From assembly GCF_003351025.1 (NCBI RefSeq), contig NZ_QPCG01000002.1:310001-374000 (forward strand): a DNA stretch of 64,000 nt, in the 5' to 3' direction. Below, piece after piece: positions 43,831-53,040 of this stretch. Source of the stretch: Mucilaginibacter endophyticus. GTDB lineage: Bacteria; Bacteroidota; Bacteroidia; Sphingobacteriales; Sphingobacteriaceae. The translations under genes were made by a program, and so were the position numbers. The notes under the pieces are model-generated. The model ran no database searches and was not told where the DNA came from. It was given only the letters and a program-made list of their open reading frames with translations. Position 1 is the first letter of the stretch. Each line of letters starts with the position of its first letter.

Positions 43831-45033
43831 ATGGATGATTTTAATTTAATTAAAGCGGTTATACAACACGTGATAGATGGTATAATAATTATCGATCAAT
43901 CCGGGCAGATTATTTTTGCCAATCCTGCTGCCCACGAATTATTTGGGTACCAGCCAGGCGGGTTATGCGGATTAAATGTGGATTGTTTAATGCCGGCTCA
44001 TCTACGCATTTCTCATAAAAGGAGTATTAGTAGATATAACGAAACAGGGCAGGCGAATATGATCAATAAAGGGCGCGAGATTACAGCCCTTAAAGAAGAC
44101 CAAACCTCTTTTCCTGCAAGGTTATCGGTTAGTGAAGTTCAATTTCGCGGGCAAACAGTTTATGCGGGTGTCATACATGATCTTACTCTTGAAAAGAATA
44201 TTGAAGAACAACAAAGGGAATACACATCCGAACTGGAGGCAATTGTTGATAAGCGTACAAGTTTCCTGACAAATATTGTCCAAACACTGGAACAGGCCAA
44301 AGAGGAGGTAAGTGCATCTTTGCTCAAAGAAAAAGAGGTTAATAAAATGAAAACACGCTTCGTTTCAATTGCCTCCCATGAGTTTAGGACGCCACTCAGT
44401 AGCATCCAACTATCAGCGTCCTTGATTGAAAAATATTACGACAGATTGAATAAAGAAAAAATATTCAGGCATCTGTTGAAGATAAAAGGGGCGGTGGCCG
44501 ACCTCACCAATATTCTTAATGATTTTTTGTCGATAGAGCGTATCGAATCCGGCAAAGTAAAAATCGATTTTAAATCCTTTAACCTGTGTCCCCTGGTAGA
44601 TGATATCGTTTCGGAAATGACCCTGCTTGCAAAAAGCAGCCAGTGTATTGTTTTTGATCACAGCAGTCATGCGATTTACGTCAAACTCGATGCAAACTTG
44701 ATAAGGCATTGTCTTGTTAACCTTATTTCAAATGCAATTAAATATTCGGGAGAAAATAGTTTAATCACAATACACGCTCAAAGTGATAAAGACCAATGTA
44801 TTATTAAAGTAAAGGATAACGGTATTGGGATCCCGGAAGATGATTGCACTCAAATATTTCAACCATTTTTTAGGGCGGCCAATACCGCGGATGTTGAAGG
44901 CTCTGGTTTGGGCCTGAACATAGTTAAGCGTTACGTTGAACTAATGCAGGGCACCATCGGTTTTGAAAGCGAAATGGGGCGAGGTACAATTTTTGAGATG
45001 AGATTTCCCGTCGAGTATAACCGATCATATTAA
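43831..45033 (+). CDS. FixL-like PAS histidine kinase, predicted heme O2 sensor
   Basis: 400 residues, soluble, no membrane helix. A PAS domain (about residues 1-120) is followed by a coiled coil and a kinase core: phospho-acceptor His182 in SHEFRTPL, NLISNAIKYS, DNGIGIP, GSGLGLNIVKRY. The PAS domain matches FixL: ISHKRSISRY aligns with RHDSYISRY around the heme-ligand His. His62, Arg68 and Arg82 have the same spacing (+6, +20) as His200, Arg206 and Arg220 of Bradyrhizobium FixL. Heme binding is therefore predicted, not shown. It is co-transcribed with the LOG gene behind an FNR-type box and is the likely partner of the REC-Crp regulator. Confidence 0.88.
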   Translation: MDDFNLIKAVIQHVIDGIIIIDQSGQIIFANPAAHELFGYQPGGLCGLNVDCLMPAHLRISHKRSISRYNETGQANMINKGREITALKEDQTSFPARLSVSEVQFRGQTVYAGVIHDLTLEKNIEEQQREYTSELEAIVDKRTSFLTNIVQTLEQAKEEVSASLLKEKEVNKMKTRFVSIASHEFRTPLSSIQLSASLIEKYYDRLNKEKIFRHLLKIKGAVADLTNILNDFLSIERIESGKVKIDFKSFNLCPLVDDIVSEMTLLAKSSQCIVFDHSSHAIYVKLDANLIRHCLVNLISNAIKYSGENSLITIHAQSDKDQCIIKVKDNGIGIPEDDCTQIFQPFFRAANTADVEGSGLGLNIVKRYVELMQGTIGFESEMGRGTIFEMRFPVEYNRSY

Positions 45034-45182
45034 TATGTTTTCTCCAGTATATACAGATCGGGCGTTTTGCTGAAAAACAAAGGTACACTATAAACACATT
45101 TTGTTATCTCCGTACCATATTTTAATCACGTTTGCTGGTTTAATAAATTTCAGACGGCAAAGAAATGGCTTCATGCTAACGG

Positions 45183-45225
45183 CTTACATCAAAAGAAAGC
45201 CGGTTAGGTATTCTTTTAATGTAAG
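45183..45225. terminator. Hairpin between convergent genes
   Basis: CTTACATCAAAAGAA and TTCTTTTAATGTAAG pair at 14 of 15 positions around a 13-nt loop, between the kinase and a minus-strand usp gene. Confidence 0.6.
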
Positions 45226-45264
45226 TCGTTTAATTTAGATAACAGATCCTTAATGCCGGTACCG

Positions 45265-46125
45265 TTACACAGTTGCAGGAAAAATGAATAATGGCAGTTT
45301 TAAATCTTCAAGAGCATCTTTAGTTGTGCTGTGCTCAAAATAGCGCCTGAAGAATGAATGCTGATGATGAACTACAGCAAGAATATCGGGTTTTACTTCA
45401 GCACAATGACGGTGCAGCCTGTCTGCAACATCATGACCTCCAAGGTTTCTGAACGAGATTTTATCATACCCAAATTTGGCTATGTGTTTTTGGAATACCG
45501 CTTCCTTTTCAATCTGTTGCTGCTTGTCCTTAACCTGTTGATTTACGTGTACCACTTCGATGCTAAAATGAAAGGTTTTGCCAAGGTTTATTAAATAGTG
45601 CAGGGCCTGGATGTCGGGTTCATCAAAAGTTGTGGCGAATACTACATTTTTAATATCTGCTAAAGCACCATTGGCAGGTATAACAAGTACGGGTTTTTGA
45701 GCATGCCTTATTATTTTATTCGTTTCACTGCCAAAAAACAAATGGTCGATTGACGTACTTGATGGTGCGCCCATAGTTATAAATTCGATTTGGTTTTCAT
45801 CAATTACCTGTTTGAGGTTGTCTTCCAGGTTTCCGTCACCACTCAAACCTTTGAGTGTTGGTTTGCGATAGCTTTTATTAATGTCATCGGCAATGTATTG
45901 AAGGGTGTTTAGCTGGTGGTCAAGCTTTTTCTTTGTTTCAGTAGTAGCTAAAAAAAACTCTTCATCTACGTAAGGGCCGCCTGAGAAAGTAGAAGCTACA
46001 GCTATCGTTTCATAATTATGATACAACAGCATGTTGGCATGTAATTTACCCGCAAGCAACACAGCTGAGTTAGCTGCGTTTACTGAATTATCAGAAAAAT
46101 CGGTAAGTGCAAGGATAGTTTTCAT
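45265..46125 (-). CDS. Universal stress protein (tandem Usp domains)
   Basis: 286 residues starting MKTILALTDFSDNSVNAANSA. The first-domain loop MGAPSSTSIDHLFFGSE keeps the first Gly and GS of the ATP motif but has Ser for the second Gly. The second half (IKNVVFATTFDEPDIQAL) is a divergent Usp domain. It is divergent from hsp20; each has its own FNR-type box. Confidence 0.88.
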   Translation of the reverse strand: MKTILALTDFSDNSVNAANSAVLLAGKLHANMLLYHNYETIAVASTFSGGPYVDEEFFLATTETKKKLDHQLNTLQYIADDINKSYRKPTLKGLSGDGNLEDNLKQVIDENQIEFITMGAPSSTSIDHLFFGSETNKIIRHAQKPVLVIPANGALADIKNVVFATTFDEPDIQALHYLINLGKTFHFSIEVVHVNQQVKDKQQQIEKEAVFQKHIAKFGYDKISFRNLGGHDVADRLHRHCAEVKPDILAVVHHQHSFFRRYFEHSTTKDALEDLKLPLFIFPATV

Positions 46126-46163
46126 GATGACAAATTGGTTTAATGTTATTGAAATTGTTTATA

Positions 46164-46206
46164 CAAATTTTCGCATAATAAGCTCAGCTGCAAATGATCG
46201 TGATCA
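46164..46206 (-). promoter_or_regulatory. FNR-type box with -7 element for the minus-strand usp gene
   Basis: TGATCGTGATCA (46195-46206) is followed on the minus strand by AAAATTTG (46171-46164), ending 36.5 nt from the centre. The start codon is about 34 nt downstream of the predicted transcript start. Confidence 0.7.
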
Positions 46207-46279
46207 TCAGGAATACTGATGTTCAGCATCGATTATTCTGTCACCGCAACACTTTGGTGCTGAATATCATACGTTATTG

Positions 46280-46322
46280 TGACGGCCGTCATGTTACGTT
46301 AAATCGTTTGTTCCCAATTTTG
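46280..46322 (+). promoter_or_regulatory. FNR-type box with -7 element for hsp20
   Basis: TGACGGCCGTCA (46280-46291), a perfect 12-bp palindrome, is followed by CAATTTTG (46315-46322), ending 36.5 nt from the centre. Confidence 0.7.
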
Positions 46323-46347
46323 GACCATAAACTTAATACATACCGCT

Positions 46348-46779
46348 ATGTCAACATTAGTAAAATCAAACAACACGCCTTCATTACGTTCAATGATGGA
46401 AGATTTTTGGAACAATGACAGTTTTTTCGCGTTCCCTTTATTTAATCAGGAATTATTACCTGCGGTAAACATTCGTGATACTAAGGATAATTATGAGCTT
46501 GAAGTTGCTGCCCCTGGTTTTAAAAAAGATGATTTTAATATCAATACCGAAAATGGCTTGCTAACTATAAGCGCCGAAACCAGCGAGGAGCATAACGAAG
46601 AAAAGAAAAATTATACCCGTAAGGAGTTTTCTAATACTTCGTTTACCCGCACTTTTCGCTTGCCCGATAATGTGGACAACGAGCATATCAAAGCAAACTA
46701 CAATCACGGATTACTGACTATTGATATCCGCAAAACAAAGCAGGACACAACGGAGAAAAAGAAAATCAATATTGACTGA
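46348..46779 (+). CDS. Small heat-shock protein Hsp20
   Basis: 143 residues. The alpha-crystallin domain (about residues 38-130) shows NYELEVAAPGFKKDDFNI and NGLLTISAE; the C-terminal tail ends KKINID, an I-x-I-like anchor. It is an ATP-independent chaperone that holds unfolding proteins. It is the first gene of a run with hdeD-like, ackA and phosphoketolase genes; a hairpin right after it may limit readthrough. Confidence 0.92.
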   Translation: MSTLVKSNNTPSLRSMMEDFWNNDSFFAFPLFNQELLPAVNIRDTKDNYELEVAAPGFKKDDFNINTENGLLTISAETSEEHNEEKKNYTRKEFSNTSFTRTFRLPDNVDNEHIKANYNHGLLTIDIRKTKQDTTEKKKINID

Positions 46780-46804
46780 TCAAACCACGTTGCACCTGTG
46801 CCTG

Positions 46805-46825
46805 GTTGCACCGGTGCAACTTTTT
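46805..46825 (+). terminator. Terminator/attenuator after hsp20
   Basis: GTTGCACC and GGTGCAAC pair as a tight stem followed by TTTTT. It lies between hsp20 and the HdeD-like gene and probably lowers downstream expression relative to hsp20. Confidence 0.7.
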
Positions 46826-46854
46826 CTTTGATCTAAAGCGAAAAAAATCAAGCG

Positions 46855-47433
46855 ATGGAAGTAGTAGTTTATAAAAGTGCCAGAGTGCCCTCAAGATATT
46901 GGGTGTTGATGCTATTATCAGGGATATTACTTTCTATTCTCGGCGTGTGGATCATTTTATCGCCGCTGCAGTCCTACTTATCGCTCAGCCTTACGTTTGC
47001 AGCAGGCATGATCATAACAGGTTTTTTTGAAGCCATTGTATCCCTCATGAGCATCAGACATATTGAGCGCTGGGGGTGGTTATTGGCAAGCGGGCTCATT
47101 GATATTGCTATTGGAAGTTACCTCTTTAGCTATCCTTCAATAACCATGATGCTACTTCCGATTATTATTGGCTTTTGGTTGCTGGTTAGAGGCATAATGG
47201 GGATTGGAAGTGCTATCGATATGCGTGCTTATGGTATTTCAAGTTGGGGCTGGATCTTATTTAACAGCCTTGTTGTTGTTTTTTTCTCGGTAGGGATACT
47301 GGCCTATCCTGCTTTTGGAATAGCAAATCTAATCATTTGGACCGGGCTTGCTTTTTTAGGGGCCGGAATATTCAGAATTGTTATTTCAATAAAGATAAAG
47401 GAAATAAGCCGGCGTGTATCCGGCCATATGTGA
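46855..47433 (+). CDS. HdeD/DUF308 membrane protein
   Basis: 192 residues with six hydrophobic segments. Typical HdeD features are GVWIILSPLQSYLSLSLTFAAG and GIGSAIDMRAYGISSWGWILFN. HdeD is linked to acid and stress resistance in E. coli, with an unknown mechanism. It lies 75 bp after hsp20 and 93 bp before ackA, so partial co-transcription is likely. Confidence 0.85.
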   Translation: MEVVVYKSARVPSRYWVLMLLSGILLSILGVWIILSPLQSYLSLSLTFAAGMIITGFFEAIVSLMSIRHIERWGWLLASGLIDIAIGSYLFSYPSITMMLLPIIIGFWLLVRGIMGIGSAIDMRAYGISSWGWILFNSLVVVFFSVGILAYPAFGIANLIIWTGLAFLGAGIFRIVISIKIKEISRRVSGHM

Positions 47434-47526
47434 CATGGTCATTAGTTTTCTTATAATCAGGTAGCCCGGTTTTATTTAACGAATATTGGGCGCTTAGTAT
47501 TTGTCACGGTATTTAAATGTCTGAAA

Positions 47527-48714
47527 ATGAACACAAAAGTTCCAGCGCCGGCAGCATTGCTTGCAATTAATGCAGGCTCATCAAGTATCAAATTCTCTTT
47601 ATTCCGCCTGACTGCTAATGTTCAGAAAATAGGAGAAGGTAGGATAATCCGCATTGGTCTGCCCGGAATGTCATTTGAACTTACGAGGAATCAGCTCTCC
47701 GAAATTGAAACACTCCCTAATGATGTTACTGATTATGTGTCGGCGATAAAATTCATTGTGGACTGGCTTGAATGCCAACCCTTATTCGCTCAGGTTAAAG
47801 TCATAGCGCACAGGATGGTGCATGGCATGGAGGATTGCTCACCCGCTATTGTTAATGACCACATGTTATCCACTTTAAAAAAGGAAGCTGGTGATGATCC
47901 GGAGCATCTGCCAAACGAAATTAAGCTGATCGATGCTTTCAGGTATCGTTATTCGCAATTGCCTCAATACGTTTGTTTCGATTCATATTTCCATCAGGAT
48001 ATGCCAGCCGTGGCCAAATTACTGCCATTGCCAAGGCGCTTTACACAATCTGGAATAAGGCGTTACGGTTTCCACGGCCTCTCGTATCAATATATCATGC
48101 AAAAGTTAAAGGCAGAGGGCAACGGGGAAGGCAAAATTATCATTGCGCACTTAGGTAATGGTTCGAGCCTGGCGGCGGTGAAGGACGGCAAAAGCGTGGA
48201 TACCACCATGGGTTTTACCCCCGCTTCGGGGTTGCCAATGAGCACCCGGTCGGGAGATATTGACCCTGGCGTGGCCTGGCACATTATGAAGCATGAACGG
48301 CTTACTGCCGACCAGTTTATCCACATGACCAACCATGAGTCGGGACTTTTGGGTGTCTCCGGAAGCAGCGGCGATATGCATGACCTGCTTTCGCGGGACG
48401 CAACGGATTATTTTGCAGTAGAAGCGGTAGATCTGTTCTGCTATTATGTTAAGAAATCTGTTGGAGCCTTCACTGCCGCTTTAGGTGGCATTGATACCTT
48501 GGTTTTCACAGGTGGAATAGGGGAAAATGCAGCAGTGATACGAAAAAAGGTATGCACGGGGCTTGAATTTTTAGGAATCGAGCTTGATTACGAAGCAAAC
48601 CAAAAAAACGAAAATGTCATATCAGTAGCTGAAGCAGGGGTTAAAGTTTATGTAATGCCAACCGATGAAGAGCTAATGATGGCTGAGACGATTAGTGAAT
48701 TAATGAACATTTAA
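47527..48714 (+). CDS. ackA: Acetate kinase
   Basis: 395 residues, the usual size. Motifs include LAINAGSSSIKFSLF, YGFHGLSYQYI, AHLGNGSSLAAV and GGIGENA. It turns acetyl-phosphate and ADP into acetate and ATP. The phosphoketolase gene follows after only 18 bp, and no pta is present here, so acetyl-phosphate would come straight from phosphoketolase. This gives ATP without respiration. Confidence 0.95.
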   Translation: MNTKVPAPAALLAINAGSSSIKFSLFRLTANVQKIGEGRIIRIGLPGMSFELTRNQLSEIETLPNDVTDYVSAIKFIVDWLECQPLFAQVKVIAHRMVHGMEDCSPAIVNDHMLSTLKKEAGDDPEHLPNEIKLIDAFRYRYSQLPQYVCFDSYFHQDMPAVAKLLPLPRRFTQSGIRRYGFHGLSYQYIMQKLKAEGNGEGKIIIAHLGNGSSLAAVKDGKSVDTTMGFTPASGLPMSTRSGDIDPGVAWHIMKHERLTADQFIHMTNHESGLLGVSGSSGDMHDLLSRDATDYFAVEAVDLFCYYVKKSVGAFTAALGGIDTLVFTGGIGENAAVIRKKVCTGLEFLGIELDYEANQKNENVISVAEAGVKVYVMPTDEELMMAETISELMNI

Positions 48715-48732
48715 ATTTTTAAAAGTTAAGAA

Positions 48733-51126
48733 ATGAAAATGATAACGGATATTACCCAAAACGAGAATGCACCGTTAACCGATGATTGTTTAACAAAATT
48801 GGATGCATATTGGCGTGCAGCAAATTATTTATCTGTTGGCCAGCTTTACTTGTGCGATAATCCGCTGCTGGATGAGCCTTTAAAGATAGAGCATATAAAA
48901 AAGATGCAATTGGGGCACTGGGGAACCACACCCGGTCAAAACTTTATATACACACACCTCAACAGGCTTATTAACAGGTACGACCTAAACATGCTTTATA
49001 TTTCCGGTCCCGGGCACGGGGGGCCTGCTGTAGTTGCAGGCACCTACCTTGAGGGTACTTATAGTGAAATATATCCCGAAGTTAGCCAGGATAAGGCTGG
49101 GATGAGAAAACTATTCAAACAGTTTTCATTTCCCGGTGGTATCTCCAGCCACGCCTCGCCCCAAACACCGGGATCAATGCACGAAGGAGGAGAGCTGGGT
49201 TATTCGCTAAGTCACGCGTTTGGCGCGGTGCTTGATAACCCAGACTTGATAGTTGCGTGTGTAGTTGGCGACGGTGAGGCCGAAACCGGGCCGCTTGCAA
49301 CTGCCTGGCACTCTAACAAATTTCTAAATCCGCTTACCGATGGTGCCGTATTGCCCATTTTGCATCTCAACGGCTATAAAATATCTAACCCAACCGTATT
49401 AGCCCGTTTACCTCACGATGAGCTGGAACAGCTATTTTATGGTTATGGTTATAGCCCGATATTTGTTGAAGGATCAGATCCTGAATTTATGCACCAGGCT
49501 ATGGCGGCAGCCTTGGAGCAATCGATTCATTACCTTAAGCAAATTAAATATAATGCCGCCGAACACCCCGGAATGGAGAGGCCAAAATGGCCGATGGTTA
49601 TTCTGCGGTCACCCAAAGGCTGGACAGGAACTAAAGTTGTTGACGGAAAACAAATAGAGGGTACGTTCCGCTCTCATCAAATCCCGCTTACAGTGTCACC
49701 AGCTTTCGAAAGCCATTTGCAAATGCTTGAGAGCTGGATGAAAAGCTATCGGCCTAAAGAATTATTTGATATCGACGGCAGCTTGAAAAAAGAGATAGCG
49801 GAGATAGCACCGAAAGGGAACCGCCGGATGGGGGTGAACTCTCATGCTAACGGCGGGCTATTATTGAAAGAACTCCGCCTTCCGGATTTCCAGCAATACA
49901 CCGTAAATGTACCTGCCCCTGGTGTTGCGGGGGAGGGTGATGTACACGTATCCGGACGTTTTTTACGGGACGTTATATCCCTTAATCCCCAAAATTTTCG
50001 CGTTTTTGGTCCGGATGAAACGGTTTCGAATAAACTGGAAGCTGTTTTTGAAGTAACCAACAGGCAATGGAATGCCGATGTTGATTCAAATGATGAATAC
50101 TTGGCTGCAACCGGAAGGGTAATGGAAATGTTAAGTGAACATCAATGCGAAGGCTGGCTGGAAGGATACCTGCTTACCGGCAGGCATGGCCTGTTCAACT
50201 GCTATGAAGCATTTATTCATATTGTAGATTCGATGTTTAATCAGCATGCCAAATGGCTCAAAATGACCAGCGAGATCCCATGGCGAAGAAAGATAGCTTC
50301 ATTAAATATACTGCTAACATCTACCGTTTGGCGGCAGGATCATAACGGTTTTACCCACCAAGACCCGGGTTTTATAGATCATGTGATCAACAAAAAATCA
50401 GAGATTGTGAGAGTTTATTTACCGCCCGATTCTAATTGCCTCTTATCTGTAATGGATCATTGCCTGCGGAGTAGTCATTATGTAAATGTTATGGTGGCTG
50501 GAAAACATCCTTCCCCACAATGGTTGAATATGAAAGATGCTGTAGATCATTGTACAAGAGGAATAGGGATTTGGGACTGGGCGAGTAATGATCAGGACTG
50601 TGATCCGGATGTAGTAATGGCGTGTTGCGGAGATATCCCTACACTGGAAACCCTTGCTGCGGTATCCATTCTAAGGGAACACCTGCCGGATTTAAAAATA
50701 AGGGTTGTAAATGTAGTTGACCTTTTGAAGCTCGAAAGGCAATCCGGGCATCCTCATGGCTTGAATGATCATGATTTTGACGCGCTATTTACTGCCAATA
50801 AGCCTGTGATTTTTGCTTTTCATGGATATCCATGGCTTATTCACCGGCTTACCTATAACCGCACCAATAATAATATTCACGTAAGGGGATACAAGGAAGA
50901 AGGTACAATTACCACCTCATTTGATATGACTGTTTTAAATGAAATGGACAGGTTTCGTCTAACTATCGATGTTATAGATCGCGTGGCTACACTTGGCAGT
51001 AGGGGCACATATTTAAAACAGAAATTAATGGATAAGTTAGTTGAGCATAAACAGTTTATCTATGCTCATGGTGAAGATATGCCCGAGATAAGGAACTGGC
51101 AATGGAAAGTGGGAAGTAAATCATAA
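48733..51126 (+). CDS. xfp: Xylulose-5-phosphate/fructose-6-phosphate phosphoketolase
   Basis: 797 residues, full length. Thiamine-diphosphate features are clear: [36 protein letters not shown] and [15 protein letters not shown]. It splits xylulose-5-P (or fructose-6-P) with phosphate to acetyl-phosphate plus glyceraldehyde-3-P (or erythrose-4-P). Paired with ackA it forms a short fermentative ATP-yielding module. Start is ATG 48733; ATG 48739 is also possible. Confidence 0.95.
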   Translation: MKMITDITQNENAPLTDDCLTKLDAYWRAANYLSVGQLYLCDNPLLDEPLKIEHIKKMQLGHWGTTPGQNFIYTHLNRLINRYDLNMLYISGPGHGGPAVVAGTYLEGTYSEIYPEVSQDKAGMRKLFKQFSFPGGISSHASPQTPGSMHEGGELGYSLSHAFGAVLDNPDLIVACVVGDGEAETGPLATAWHSNKFLNPLTDGAVLPILHLNGYKISNPTVLARLPHDELEQLFYGYGYSPIFVEGSDPEFMHQAMAAALEQSIHYLKQIKYNAAEHPGMERPKWPMVILRSPKGWTGTKVVDGKQIEGTFRSHQIPLTVSPAFESHLQMLESWMKSYRPKELFDIDGSLKKEIAEIAPKGNRRMGVNSHANGGLLLKELRLPDFQQYTVNVPAPGVAGEGDVHVSGRFLRDVISLNPQNFRVFGPDETVSNKLEAVFEVTNRQWNADVDSNDEYLAATGRVMEMLSEHQCEGWLEGYLLTGRHGLFNCYEAFIHIVDSMFNQHAKWLKMTSEIPWRRKIASLNILLTSTVWRQDHNGFTHQDPGFIDHVINKKSEIVRVYLPPDSNCLLSVMDHCLRSSHYVNVMVAGKHPSPQWLNMKDAVDHCTRGIGIWDWASNDQDCDPDVVMACCGDIPTLETLAAVSILREHLPDLKIRVVNVVDLLKLERQSGHPHGLNDHDFDALFTANKPVIFAFHGYPWLIHRLTYNRTNNNIHVRGYKEEGTITTSFDMTVLNEMDRFRLTIDVIDRVATLGSRGTYLKQKLMDKLVEHKQFIYAHGEDMPEIRNWQWKVGSKS

Positions 51127-51130
51127 AAAA

Positions 51131-51162
51131 CTGCAAAATGTTTTCGTGAAAACATTTTGCAG
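51131..51162. terminator. Hairpin after xfp
   Basis: CTGCAAAATGTTTTC and its exact complement form a 15-bp stem. The A-run is upstream, so a U-run exists only on the minus strand; it may end transcription poorly on the plus strand. Confidence 0.6.
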
Positions 51163-51355
51163 GAAAAATTACTTGATTCAGTACGGGTAATTTGAAGGTG
51201 AGAGTGGGAGTTTTGGCTGATTTTGACTCTGTTCAATCATTTTTCACGAGGCTATCCTGAAGCGCTGAAATCAGGCGGAACCGTAAGACGAAAGAAGGCG
51301 CAACGCTCCCTGAGTATGCCCCATGACTCAAGCCGCTTTGGCTCCTGTTCGGTTT

Positions 51356-51592
51356 TTAAAATAGGCCCAACGTTTCTTTCGGACGGTCCCGGTATCCCAA
51401 TTCTTCGTTGCAACCTAATTCTGGATGCTCCTTGCTGTTATCTTTAAAGACAGAATAAACTATCCATAGTACTACTAACGGCGAGATGAGATATAATGTT
51501 ACAATAACAAGGTAAGCGTATCCTAAGGTAATCAGAGCTATATAAACAAATAGGTAAAGAGTCGCGAGGCCGATGATTACTGTACTTTTCAT
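51356..51592 (-). CDS. Small two-helix membrane protein
   Basis: 78 residues with two membrane helices (about 3-27 and 29-48) and a charged C-terminal tail (FKDNSKEHPELG). I do not recognise the family. It resembles small membrane proteins scattered in Sphingobacteriaceae. It lies downstream of xfp on the opposite strand. Confidence 0.55.
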   Translation of the reverse strand: MKSTVIIGLATLYLFVYIALITLGYAYLVIVTLYLISPLVVLWIVYSVFKDNSKEHPELGCNEELGYRDRPKETLGLF

Positions 51593-52105
51593 GGCTTATA
51601 ATTTGATTTTATTTTGAAATAAAAGGTATTAAGAAATGTTTCCAGGCATTCAAGTTACGTTAGTAACGTTTTTTTAAGCCGTACGAAAGTTCGGTAAGAG
51701 GGTGAGTTTATTCCGTCAGCTGGCAGCTTTCTGGGAGTTTCTCCTTATTGGTCGTTCTGCTATTGTTTTTCACCACTCTTTTTATACATACTTAGTAATA
51801 CCCGATTATATTACTTCCTGACGAAAAGCGAGCAATGACCATCCATTATGATATCCTCTTAACCAGGCCATCGAAGCGTTCCTTTGTGATGACCGCTATT
51901 GCAGCCTCTGAATGGGAGTTGGAGCAATTATAGAAGGTTTCAGTCAACCGAAACAAGGCTTAAATAAACTTGACTGACAAACAACTTCACCTCACGCATA
52001 ATAAGCTTAATGAACTTTGAGAACCTCATCGTTGCATTGATAAATGCTTTCTTATACCTTTCTTCCAACTTAAGAAACACTTATTTTTGAATAAATCACC
52101 TACCT
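51593..52105. other. 513-bp AT-rich intergenic region
   Basis: There is no convincing gene and no FNR-type box at the usual spacing. It marks the change from the stress island to the mobilizable-element module. Confidence 0.5.
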
Positions 52106-52867
52106 ATGAGCGTTACATACTTCAGACCACGCGATCGATTCGATTTTGCGCAGGATACCCTGGATATCGGCAATCCATTACAATGGGACAGGTCTCATTT
52201 TCTAAAACACTTTTTTAAAAGAGTGTTTGCCATTCGAGAAGATCAGATAGATGAATTTTACAAGCGCCATCTGGCTTATTATCTGTCTCAATATCCAGAT
52301 GGTACAGAAGAGATCTTCTTTAAATATTTTTGGTCACTCATTGAAAGACAATTAAAAGTGTTGTTAGGTACTAATATTTATGATGAGCACCATTTAAGGA
52401 ATGAGCGGGAAATCGTACGATTGCAAAAGTTTACGTCAATGCTGATTTCGCTTGACCGTTGGAACATTTACAAATCAAATGATGCAGTAATAGCGCAGCA
52501 GGAATCAGAAATATTGGCACTTAAACAAGAGGTAACTCAATTGAAAGCCGATCTCAGGAAAGCCACTGCGCTTGAAACCGAAGGTTATATTAATATTCCG
52601 GAAGGATATCGAAATGCCGTTTTGCACCTGCACCTGCAAATGCAGGAACTTAAAACACCTGAAGGGAGGGAACTCATGTTTTCCCAAACGCAAAGCGTCT
52701 GGATGAAAATGATATGTAAGTATTTCCGCGAAGGAGATAAGGCGATCAACTACGAAACCATACGCCGTTATTTCCCGAGTGACAAGCGGGAGCCGGGAGA
52801 TAAACACGCCGATATTCCTGCAAAAGCAAAGCTATTTACGATCAACCCTGCGAAAAAGAGAAGCTGA
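52106..52867 (+). CDS. Hypothetical protein of the mobilizable element
   Basis: 253 residues. The first half is rich in aromatic and charged residues (WDRSHFLKHFFKRVFAIREDQIDEFYKRH). A coiled coil covers about residues 130-155 (SEILALKQEVTQLKADLRKA). The tail has EGDKAINYETIRRYFPSDKR, which may bind DNA. It could be an RteC-like regulator of Bacteroidota transposable elements, but I cannot support that from motifs. Confidence 0.6.
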   Translation: MSVTYFRPRDRFDFAQDTLDIGNPLQWDRSHFLKHFFKRVFAIREDQIDEFYKRHLAYYLSQYPDGTEEIFFKYFWSLIERQLKVLLGTNIYDEHHLRNEREIVRLQKFTSMLISLDRWNIYKSNDAVIAQQESEILALKQEVTQLKADLRKATALETEGYINIPEGYRNAVLHLHLQMQELKTPEGRELMFSQTQSVWMKMICKYFREGDKAINYETIRRYFPSDKREPGDKHADIPAKAKLFTINPAKKRS

Positions 52868-52973
52868 TTTTTTCTTTTGCCGGCAAATCAGCTGATTGTT
52901 TACTAATACAACATCAAGCTGTCAACCAGTATTTTACAAGCACTTTCACCTTTCTCCAAACTACTCCATTTTA

Positions 52974-52993
52974 ACCATGCAGTTCTGCATGGT
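52974..52993 (+). promoter_or_regulatory. Palindrome upstream of the excisionase-like genes
   Basis: ACCATGCAG and CTGCATGGT form perfect 9-bp arms around TT, 48 bp before the first HTH gene. It is a likely operator. Confidence 0.5.
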
Positions 52994-53040
52994 CAAGAAA
53001 TCTATTCTGTACAGCACACATTTGTTCCAAAACAAATGCT

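Noticed and set aside
47431..47441. TGACATGGTCA before ackA
   Set aside because: The spacer is 3 nt, not 4, it overlaps the preceding stop codon, and no -7 element follows at the right distance.
51223..51447. A 74-residue plus-strand reading frame after xfp
   Set aside because: Low-complexity, no recognisable motif, and it overlaps a more plausible membrane protein on the other strand.
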